From Hyphodiscus hymeniophilus (taxonomy: Eukaryota; Ascomycota; Leotiomycetes; Helotiales; Hyphodiscaceae), in NCBI GenBank assembly GCA_016508695.1, contig VNKQ01000003.1:2418001-2482000 (forward strand): a stretch of 64,000 nucleotides of DNA, written 5' to 3'. Shown here in pieces: positions 56,188 through 64,000 of the stretch (position 1 is the stretch's first letter; each line of letters begins with the position of its first letter). The position numbers and the translations under genes are program-made. Under the pieces are notes generated by a model. That model was not told where the DNA came from. It worked only from the letters and a program-made list of their open reading frames with translations, and did not search any database.

Positions 56188-56591
56188 ATGGACGAATAGC
56201 GATATCTTGCATATATTGCATCAATGCCTTCAACAGCCTCCAGAAGTTCTTCTTTCGCACCACCCAGCAAAGTGCTGCATGTCCGAAATGTGACCAGAGA
56301 ATTCATCTGTGATTTGGTCCTATCGTGTGGCAACTCTGATATGAAGTTACTCGAATGATGCTAAGGTCCACGCCCCTGCTCCAAATCCCAAAGCATCAAG
56401 CGATCATAAACGGCATATTGAGCGCTGGCTCCTTCAGGTCGCTGGAAACCCTGAGAATTCGTGCTTTGCGCTATTGTCCTTTTGCCGTCTCCAAATCCCT
56501 AGAATGTACTCGAGAATGCATCCCCACTCCCTTGTCAATTCCACACGTATGCGCGCTCTGTGAACTCTCAAATCAATACCATCGTTTGCAC
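56188..56591. other. Convergent 3' region
   Basis: About 400 bases between converging genes, no gene seen. Confidence 0.5.
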
Positions 56592-57634
56592 TCAGATCGT
56601 TAGATCGAATGTTTGATTCTTCCATTTCCGCCAAAACCATTTTTGGGGACCTTCAGAAGTGACACGCAAGAGCCTCCCTCTGGCTCTCAGATGCTTATTC
56701 ATAAAATCGACCATCGTCTGTCCGTGCCATCTCCGTATTTGTGCTCCGAGGCTGTCCTCATCCAGATGTAGCACAAAGCTATTAACCTTAGTCAATCCAG
56801 TCAACATTGAGATCCATCTCGCCAGCTCACTCGAGTGCCTGGGGAACTTAATCTCAATGGCCCGGATATTGCATAGAAGGGACAACTGAAGCTGTTTCTG
56901 TTCCTGGAGAGTAGCGAAAGAACGTCGAATGAATTCAAAGCAACTTGAAGTAGTTAGCAGTTGTCAAGAGCTCTATTTGCACATCTCGTTGGTTCGATAT
57001 TCTTGAAATCTAGTTTTCAAATCCTTCAAAATCTTGAGACATTGGGAAGTTGTGAATTCCCCCACCATCATATTCGTTCACACGCGGAAGAGACTAGAAG
57101 GTGTGGATCCCTAGGTGTCGGGGAGAAATAGGTGAAATAGACTTACTGGATTGATAACGTCGTTATATTCTCTAGTGAAGGCTTGGACATGGTTCTCAAA
57201 TTGTGAACTGTCCGAGGTTTAAGCAAGCAAACAGCCGTCTTATAGCACGCCTTCAAAGCTTCGTGATAGATCTCTTGATCACCCAAGAGTGCCTCAAACA
57301 GTGGAGGTCGTGTCGAATAACAGGTGCCTGTCACGTAGGACTCGAAGATCATCTTCCGAATTTCAGGAGGGAATTTTCGAATGGCGAGAGGTGCGGAGGT
57401 TATGATAGAATACTTTTCAACACAAGTGGTAATGGTGGTGTCATGGAGCTCCGAGCGGAAGAGCTTGCTCTCGAAGACTTTACAGGCGATAAGGTGGCAG
57501 TTGCGGAGTGTAGATCTGTGGATGGTCGAGTTCTTTATTGTTGAGTTTCGAAAGGTGCTATTTGTGATCGTTTTGTTTCGCAGCTGAACTCCACCCATCT
57601 TACAGTCCATTACCTTTGATTCATCTGCTGCCAT
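56592..57634 (-). CDS. Pentapeptide-like repeat protein with F-box-like motif
   Basis: The protein has 279 residues. Minus-strand exons: 57634-57147 and 56943-56592; the 203-nt intron has a perfect GCTAAC branch point and a phase-2 junction. Residues 22-75 are about ten consecutive five-residue units whose second position is a hydrophobic residue (TITNS, TFRNS, TIKNS, TIHRS, TLRNC, HLIAC and so on), the mark of pentapeptide-repeat beta-helices. A FPPEIRKMIFESY segment follows, like the first helix of fungal F-box proteins that bind Skp1. The rest is an alpha-helical region without known domain (EFIRRSFATLQEQ, then a hydrophobic stretch). The combination occurs in lineage-expanded families of Leotiomycetes, so it is not necessarily unique. 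Substrate and role unknown. Confidence 0.75.
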
Positions 57635-58458
57635 GGTGTTCGAGAGTGCAGCAGAAGTCGAGTCGATGAGGCAAGTGTATAGATTGAATTATTGTTGAGC
57701 TTATCTCTCATCCGAGAGTTGGTAAACTAATTTTGGTTTAGCAAATTCTTTCTAAGAAAGGAAAGCGTGGAAGCGATATTTTGTGTCACCTTCACACTTA
57801 GAACAGAGTATAATTGATCCGATCCTGAGTATGTTGGAGTGTACCGTGAAGTTTGCGAATATCCAAGGCTTCAAGTACAGAAAGTGTTGAATTTGGTCTC
57901 TCGTAGAAGCTGCTAAAGACTCGAGATTCGGAAGTGGTTCATGAAACGAGTTCTGTTGGTGAAATCATGCGTATGATGGGTCTGAGAAGTGGAGACTTTA
58001 CTTGTGAAGAGCATCAAATAGTGAGGGAATGAGTGGTAATTACTTTGGTGAATTGAGGATCGCCGCCCGGAATTTACTTGAGATTTCATGAGTCGGGGCC
58101 GCGAGCATTGAGATGCAAAATATTTGATAGACACGAGTCAATGAACATTAAAAGCAGACTTGGATATTCTCGGTGCCTTGGCTGCCTTCCTTACGCTCTT
58201 TCCTCAATCCTTTGAAAGCTCACAGTCACACGTGATGGCACGCTTCAGCAACTTGGCAAGATCGAGCTCAACGATGCAAATCTTTACTTGAATCTGATTC
58301 CAGGAACGTAGCATCTACCAAGAACAGATATCATCATCCGTCTTAACTATGATATGTACATGAGCTTGTGCTTCAAAAGAAGTTTATCTACGAGTCGAGG
58401 ATTGGATCCAAGTCTCTGCTCAATGCATGATGACTGCCTCTCAACCTCTCATGAAGAA
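57635..58458. other. Intergenic region upstream of the pentapeptide gene
   Basis: About 820 bases without a gene. The right end is the 3' UTR of the gene at 58459. Confidence 0.5.
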
Positions 58459-59610
58459 TTACTCTTCAAACTCTTGCACCTCTCTCATACCACCCTCCTC
58501 GCGAATTGTCTCCGTGATCATCTCAGATTCGGTCATTTCAACATCCTCATCATACTCCAATGTCTCGACGTGACGAAGGTTGGTAGGTGCAAGTGGGGGG
58601 AAACGACCAGGAGTATACTGCGTGAATCGTTGATGATACTTCGACTTGAATGGCAGACGCTTAGCCTTCTGAAAGGTAAATCCGACGATTTCCCATGTGG
58701 CCGCCTTTCTGTATTCGCCAACGGGTTCGTACGTCTCACCACGTTTGTAGGCTTCAAGCATCTTAACCATCTCATACTCTCGGTAATATTCGTCTGGACT
58801 CTCATCTGGGGTAGTGCGGCGAAAGTTAATGAAGGGGTTTCGGCGTCTTCTGGAAAGCTTGGGCTTCTGAATGGGGAAGCGATCCGGAGTTTGGTAGCGA
58901 GAATTGTGAGGATTGTAGTATGCTCGTTCTTCGTGGATTGAAGCGCCAATCACCAATTCTGAAGGGGTTGGGATGGGAACTCGGAATTGGTGACCATGGT
59001 TTGGAACTGTGATGGTGTTCGAGAACTGAGAAACAGATTCAAGACTCGGAGTGGGAGGTGGTGATCCGACGAGATCATGACCAGAAATGGTGGTGAAAGG
59101 GATTGTGCTGTTGACCTCGGTGGTAGCAACAGGCAATGCCTTTGACTGAGTTTTGGCAGGTCGATGAACAACTTGAACTTCAACAGGAGCTGTATGGAGT
59201 CGTGCATCTTCTTCGCTAAAGGCCCGAGCGAGCTCAGATGAGTATCCAACTGGCGCATGGCGGATAGTAGACAAGCTTGACGAGAGGTTGGAGCAAGGAT
59301 CAAAATGATTGCCTTGGCCGTGTTGGGTGACTATTCGAACATTTGGGTCAGCTTCATTTCTTCCTGCTTAGTGAAGTTCACTTCACTGCTACATGAGTAG
59401 GATACACGAGAGTGAAATATAACAGAAATACGCACAGTAAGTGCTCATGTCAATCATGTCAGCTTCAGTGACTGGAGTGGACGATGTTCGAGGTGAGAAA
59501 GCTGAGACAGAAGCATCGAGAGCAACTCTTTTGGCATAGCCTTCTCTATGAAGTGGTCGAGAGCGTGCTCGATGTCTCTTGATGCCGGGGATGATGCTTG
59601 GGAGCGACAT
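58459..59610 (-). CDS. Uncharacterised disordered fungal protein
   Basis: The protein has 348 residues. Minus-strand exons: 59610-59436 and 59330-58459; the intron is 105 nt, phase 1. The N-terminus is basic (MSLPSIIPGIKRHRARSRPLHREGY) and may be a nuclear signal. The middle is Pro/Ser-rich, with a block from SRYQTPDRFPIQKPKLSRRRR to NPFINFRRTTPDESPDEYY. A more ordered stretch follows near TWEIVGFTFQKAKRLPF. The end is acidic (DEDVEMTESEM). No membrane segment, signal peptide or known domain. I do not recognise the family. Confidence is in the gene model, which has a consistent frame and codon structure over two exons. Confidence 0.65.
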
Positions 59611-60340
59611 GATCGCGGTAGTGAATGCAACGATTGAAATAGAGTTGCGAAAGGAAAATTTCTGAGGTTGTAAGGAGGTGAGAGAAAAAGAGAATGAGGA
59701 AGAGAAAGGTTTTGGTTGTGGGGAAATGGTTGAAGCGATTCGCGCGATTGTAGCTTTTCAAAGGTGAGGAGATCCAAAGGTGAGATGATTTCGACACACA
59801 ACGCGAAGCACCACATGAAGACCAAATGAAGACCACACTTAGCGAACGCAGACAGAGGAGTCCACAAAATGAAAAGAATTATTGTAATAGTAATTGACTT
59901 GTTCATATTGGTAGAATGATAGACCGTGGTCCAGACCATTCAAATGCTCAATCTGTTTGTGACTTATGCTCAGCAACTTGGGCGTTTATCAAGAATCATA
60001 CTTCAAGGAAGCTACTCCAGCATGCTACCTGCGTACTTTGAAAAGCTCTCATCACAGAAACGGGCTATAGATATTGTTGAGGCCATTTCATGGGTATCAT
60101 CCTGTATCGTTTACAGGGTTCTGAGGGAGACTTGAAAGGGAAATCATTCAAGAGACAACTTAATGAGGAACCCTGAATGTAGTTGAAATGGCACTTATCA
60201 TGCACTATCTACATCAAAGAGGCCAGAAATGTGCCGCGTACGACTTGGTCTTTGCAACTCTATTGCATTGACCCACCTATGTTTTTGCCAGACGCCAAGC
60301 AATGCAAAGAGAAATCCATACCTTTTCTGTTCCTGTTCCT
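59611..60340. other. Intergenic region
   Basis: About 730 bases: promoter of the minus-strand gene to the left and 3' UTR of WDR70 to the right. Open frames here have no likeness to proteins. Confidence 0.5.
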
Positions 60341-62131
60341 TCATCTCTTTACCTTCTTCTTGTCTGGGCCATCCTCGTCCTCATCATCGCTGAGTTGAGC
60401 GTATTGAGTTATTGGCTGAGTGTCTTTCCAAGCATTGGTGAAGAGGGGATCATTCTTGGCCAGATCCGCATACTTCAATAACGCTTCCCTTGGGTCTTCA
60501 TCTCGCATACTACTCAGCGCAATGCTATCATTGATATGCTTCTCATCTGGCTGACTCTTCATGAATGGAGTCACCATTGGAATTTGAGGTCGTCGAGGAT
60601 CACGTGATCTACCCGATGCGGTAAGTCCAACAGTTGGGTGTCTCGCAGCATATGAAGTTCCAGAAGAACTGGACATTACACCGCCAGGAGTCACGATACT
60701 ATCGCCTGAAATACCCGTAGATTGATCTGTTGTAAAGTTGGGGTCATCATCAACGTGTCGCTTTTTGGGCGCTCTAGACATAACATCAACGGCGCCACGA
60801 ACTGATGTATCCGGATTGTAAAGAATATGGACTTCGGCATTGACAGAGCCAGTGACGATCTGGTTGAGTTTTGGATGCCATTCAACGGCGATGAGGGGTG
60901 ATCCTAGGGTTACTGGCGTGACGAGTTCAGGCTTGAGATTTCCCGGGTTCAGGATGTGGAGGTGCCCAGTCGGCGATCCAGTGATGATACTCGAAGATGT
61001 GGGCGAGTACCTAATATTGGTAGAAGCGTAGTGATCTGATGTCGAAGGATGCGAGACTGTGACGACAGGAGACTTGAACTTTCGCGTGTCCCAGAGCTTG
61101 ATGAAATCATCACCGCCTCTTGTGACAACCATTCGACCATCTGAACTGATGTCAATACCTCCTGTCCATGTATTGGGCTTGTGCGCTTCCCTGATTTCTG
61201 CTGCCGGTCGAGCATGAGGCCCATCTCCGCTCCACATCACAAGGCTTCCGTCAAGTGCAGCGGCTACAAGAACATTGTTCCCGCCTTGCATGGGACTTCC
61301 CCAGACCACGGCTGTCATTCTGGTTCTTCCTGCGGATCCAGCTGCTCGTGATTTATGTACGATGACCTCCTTCTGACTTCTCTTGAAATTGACATCCCAT
61401 ATCCTCAAAGTGCTATCTGTACCCGCAGTAACGCAAATGTCTCGGTTGACGGGGTTCCATGTGCCAGTAGTAACTTCCGAGACATGCCCTTTCGTGTTGT
61501 TCATATCCCTCAGATACATGTCTCCCTTGATGAACTCGGCCAAGATTTCTCCGTCTCGATTCATAATCTTCGCTTGTGGATGTGCTGAGACGCAGAGAAA
61601 GGTCCCACCAGATAGAGGGTTGAATGCAACATGATTGATGGGATGCGTCTCTGAGTTTGTCGAGGTCTTTGAGGCACTTGGATCTACACTCTTGAAAGCT
61701 CGAAGGGTCGTAGGCGTCATAGAAGCAAAATCGTGTAGCTTCAAGGTACAATCCGTCGACCCAGTAACTAGTCTTGAGCCCGACGGATCCAGAGATGCAG
61801 TGGTGACAGCTCGTTCGTGGGTCTTTAAGACCAGCTCGTGGGAGATGGGAAACTCATCGTCGTCGGAGTCATCAGAGTCATCTGAATCGTCATTCTCGTC
61901 CGACTTGTCTTCATCAGATTCCGGAGATTTCGATAACGCATCCTGATCTTTCGCTGCTGCACTCTGTGTTGATGGTAGAGCCTGCCCCGCTGGTCTCTTC
62001 GTCCGGTCTATTTGTGCTGCAACGTCGGCTTCTTTCGTCTTCTTGCCAAAAGATTGCGGCAAGAAAGCTCTCATAGGATCATCTTCTGCCAATTCAGGGA
62101 TATCTACCTCGAAATCCCCATCGTCGCTCAT
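60341..62131 (-). CDS. WDR70: WDR70-type WD40 protein
   Basis: The protein has 596 residues, single exon, minus strand. The N-terminus is acidic: the MRAFLPQSFGKK motif typical of the family, then a Ser/Asp run near residues 72-95. Seven or so WD40 repeats run from about residue 100 to 450; recognisable ends are TDCTLKLHDF, STLRIWDV, DGSLVMWSG and DDFIKLWDT. The tail carries a basic segment (RAPKKRHVDDD) and a C-terminal KKKVKR likely to be a nuclear signal. In fission yeast and human cells, Wdr70 works with the CRL4-DDB1 ubiquitin ligase in histone H2B ubiquitylation at double-strand breaks. Divergent from the NIPA gene at 62397. Confidence 0.9.
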   Translation of the reverse strand: MSDDGDFEVDIPELAEDDPMRAFLPQSFGKKTKEADVAAQIDRTKRPAGQALPSTQSAAAKDQDALSKSPESDEDKSDENDDSDDSDDSDDDEFPISHELVLKTHERAVTTASLDPSGSRLVTGSTDCTLKLHDFASMTPTTLRAFKSVDPSASKTSTNSETHPINHVAFNPLSGGTFLCVSAHPQAKIMNRDGEILAEFIKGDMYLRDMNNTKGHVSEVTTGTWNPVNRDICVTAGTDSTLRIWDVNFKRSQKEVIVHKSRAAGSAGRTRMTAVVWGSPMQGGNNVLVAAALDGSLVMWSGDGPHARPAAEIREAHKPNTWTGGIDISSDGRMVVTRGGDDFIKLWDTRKFKSPVVTVSHPSTSDHYASTNIRYSPTSSSIITGSPTGHLHILNPGNLKPELVTPVTLGSPLIAVEWHPKLNQIVTGSVNAEVHILYNPDTSVRGAVDVMSRAPKKRHVDDDPNFTTDQSTGISGDSIVTPGGVMSSSSGTSYAARHPTVGLTASGRSRDPRRPQIPMVTPFMKSQPDEKHINDSIALSSMRDEDPREALLKYADLAKNDPLFTNAWKDTQPITQYAQLSDDEDEDGPDKKKVKR

Positions 62132-62396
62132 CTTGTTGGTCGTGGTGGATTAGTTGGTGGTCAAATGCTGGTCTAGAGCTAGTGGGGGAGGAGCTCGTGC
62201 AATGTCGAAATGACGACCAAGACTTCCGCGCCAAATCTCTGTCGACAACACCACTTCTACCGTTGATTTCTGGCGGAGACAGCAGACTTCAATCTCAGCT
62301 ATCACTCATGTTCGCTGGGTAATTGACAGTCGCTGTGATATTTGAGCGCCCTCAAGGGGCGGGACGAGAGGCGTCGCAAGTCGCATTCCAGCTGCT
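62132..62396. promoter_or_regulatory. Short bidirectional promoter, WDR70 and NIPA-type gene
   Basis: Only 265 bases separate two divergent start codons, so the two promoters must overlap or sit back to back. Confidence 0.6.
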
Positions 62397-64000
62397 ATGT
62401 ATTTATCAACCTCGACATTCGACGTCGCAACATGTTCCTTCTTTACTCCTGCGCCACTTTCTCGAGCCTTTCCTCTATCAACTTTCGACCCTTCCACATA
62501 TGCTTCGAAAGGCGAGTCTCAACTCCAGCGCTGGTCATCGTTGATAGGAATCATCACAGCCATTGTGGGGAATATCCTTATATCGTTTGCGCTCAACATT
62601 CAACGATATGCGCACATAAGATTGCATGAAGCACGCGTGGAGAAACGGGAGAAGGGTAGGAATATTGGCAAAAGACCGCAGAATGGGTATGGAACAATCG
62701 ACAGGAACAGCCGCAATGGGGAAGTTACTGGGCATGACAGTGTGGAAGAGGACGATCCATTACAACATTCATACCAGTCGGCAGATTCCCAATCATCGGA
62801 TAGCTCTGACAACGAGTACGATCTCGACTCCTCGTATTTGAAATCACCGTACTGGTGGGGAGGGATTGTGTTGATGACAGTTGGAGAAGCTGGTAACTTT
62901 CTAGCGTATGGATTTGCTCCAGCCTCGATCGTCTCCCCATTGGGAGTTGTGGCCCTGGTATCAAATTGTGTTATTGCCCCTATTATGTTGAAAGAACGAT
63001 TCCGCATGCGCGACTTTTGGGGCGTTGTAGTGGCAGTAGCAGGAGCTGTGACAGTAGTTTTGAGTGCAAAGCAACAAGAGAAGAAGCTGGGCCCTCATGA
63101 GATTGTAGGTGCCATCACGACGCTGGAGTTTGAGGTATACATGGCAGTCACAATTACTTTAATCGTGGTGTTGATTTGGGCCAGCCCAAGGTACGGGAAC
63201 AAGACGATCTTGGTCGACCTTGGGTTGGTGGGTTTGTTTGGTAAGTGGCGTAGGCGCTCTTTCAGGGCACTACTAACAGTACTCAGGTGGATATACCGCG
63301 CTTTCAACAAAGGGTGTAGCATCTATGCTGTCATACACACTATGGAGAGCTCTCACAACCCCAGTTACCTATGCCCTGTTGGCTGTTCTGATAAGTACAG
63401 CCGTGATGCAGGTCAAATACGTGAACAAGGCCCTGCAGCGATTCGACTCGACGCAGGTCATTCCGGTTCAGTTTGTTATGTTCACCTTATCAGTGATCAT
63501 CGGAAGTGCAATTTTATATCGTGACTTTGAGAAGGCCGAAGCAGAGAATGTTATCAAATTTGTTGGAGGGTGTCTTTTGACCTTCTTCGGCGTATTCCTT
63601 ATTACCAGTGGCCGGTCCAGAAATGACGAAGATGACGAGGAAGATTCAGAAGAGGCGGACGAGACCATTGGCCTCACTGCGCAAGACGAGGAGGAGGTAT
63701 TTTCTGACGGTGCTCCTAGACATGCTTCAATTCGCAGAAGGTCAAAAGCTGGGCCATTTTCGACAGGAGACTCTACCATTGATGATGAAGGCCCTCTTCG
63801 TTCAAGAAGATCCTCCAAAGTCAGCTTTGTTGATCCACGACCGAGGACCCCGCGATTGTACTCGAACTCATCTCATCAGCCTTCAATTCGAGTTGCTCCT
63901 CCTGCAGAGCTCCCAGCCGACACTGAAGATACACCATTACTAACGAATCCCTGGAAGAAGTCTTCGGAAGAGCTCCTTCAAGTTGCACGACACCCAGGAG
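62397..64000 (+). CDS. NIPA-type (DUF803) magnesium transporter, 3' end cut by window
   Basis: Exons are 62397-63240 and 63287 to beyond the window; the intron is 46 nt with a perfect TACTAAC branch point, phase 1. About 530 residues are visible and the frame is still open at 64000. Transmembrane segments: one near residues 47-68, then a Ser/Asp-rich loop, then eight or so from about residue 150. Family marks include GEAGNFLAYGFAPASIVSPLG and VALVSNCVIAPIMLKE in the first half, and QVKYVNKALQRFDSTQVIPVQF in the second. NIPA proteins carry Mg2+ across membranes of the endosome, ER or plasma membrane. The cytosolic tail is charged and Ser-rich (RSRNDEDDEEDSEE). Start ATG 62397 gives a short Ser/Thr leader before the first membrane segment. 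Confidence 0.88.

Noticed and set aside
58354..58941. 195-residue plus-strand frame over the minus-strand unknown gene
   Set aside because: Antisense shadow. The minus strand has the better two-exon model.
61635..61946. Plus-strand Ser/Glu-rich frame over WDR70
   Set aside because: It is the reverse of the acidic Ser/Asp run of WDR70.
1..64000. Transposons, RIP-mutated AT islands, CRISPR arrays, tRNA or rRNA genes
   Set aside because: I saw no terminal repeats, transposase or polymerase motifs, large AT-rich blocks or cloverleaf-type segments. A tRNA scan could not be run, so a missed tRNA remains possible.

Overview
The window is 64 kb of nuclear DNA from a filamentous ascomycete (Pezizomycotina). 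The basis is many short spliceosomal introns (about 40-210 nt) with GTAAGT-type donors and CTAAC branch points, together with typical fungal families: Zn2Cys6 regulators, a BNI4 homologue, fungal STAND-type N-terminal domains, T5orf172 GIY-YIG proteins and a KRE2-type relic. Gene content and style fit Leotiomycetes/Helotiales best, but that placement is an inference. I see no prokaryotic, viral or organellar sequence.

Layout. 1-6 kb: long leader and the BNI4-like PP1-targeting protein. 6.8-8.7 kb: DUS1 tRNA-dihydrouridine synthase. 8.7-11 kb: gene-poor, with a decayed KRE2/MNT1 mannosyltransferase relic. 11-16.3 kb: YTA7/ATAD2-type AAA-bromodomain chromatin ATPase. 16.7-20.2 kb: STAND-type N-terminal domain plus ankyrin protein. 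20.7-22.3 kb: unknown multispan membrane protein. 23.4-24.5 kb: MIF-fold protein. 26.5-27.7 kb: GTR2 (RagC/D) GTPase of the EGO/TORC1 branch. 28.2-31.4 kb: ubiquitin-like-domain protein running, through one possible intron, in frame into a Zn2Cys6 protein that also ends with a Gcn4-like bZIP basic region. 32.3-33.0 kb: tetraspan membrane protein. 33.3-36.8 kb: divergent pair of Gal80-like oxidoreductase and prolyl aminopeptidase. 37.1-38.7 kb: Zn2Cys6 regulator with an apparent one-base loss. 39-40 kb: small secreted protein and a secreted-protein-like relic. 40.8-44.1 kb: divergent LPLAT acyltransferase (one apparent frameshift) and POS5-type NADH kinase. 45.7-47.1 kb: repeat-rich secreted protein. 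47.9-50.1 kb: arrestin-like protein. 50.6-51.4 kb: proline-rich protein. 51.8-53.4 kb: ARMT1/DUF89 phosphatase. 55-56.2 kb: T5orf172 GIY-YIG protein. 56.6-57.6 kb: pentapeptide-repeat/F-box-like protein. 58.5-59.6 kb: unknown. 60.3-62.1 kb: WDR70. 62.4 kb to the window end: NIPA-type magnesium transporter.

There is no metabolic gene cluster. Most genes are single-copy housekeeping genes (tRNA modification, chromatin, TORC1, NADPH supply, phospholipid remodelling, protein repair, DNA-damage WD40) interspersed with lineage-variable genes (ankyrin, ULD, pentapeptide/F-box, secreted proteins).

Two observations matter most. First, the possible ULD-Zn2Cys6-bZIP gene at 28.2-31.4 kb. Second, four otherwise intact genes each show an apparent one-base change in or beside a short homopolymer (29711, 37903, 41438, 51341). 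That pattern suggests residual assembly errors rather than gene death.

All gene models were spliced by hand from the sequence. Family names rest on recognised motifs, not on a database search.
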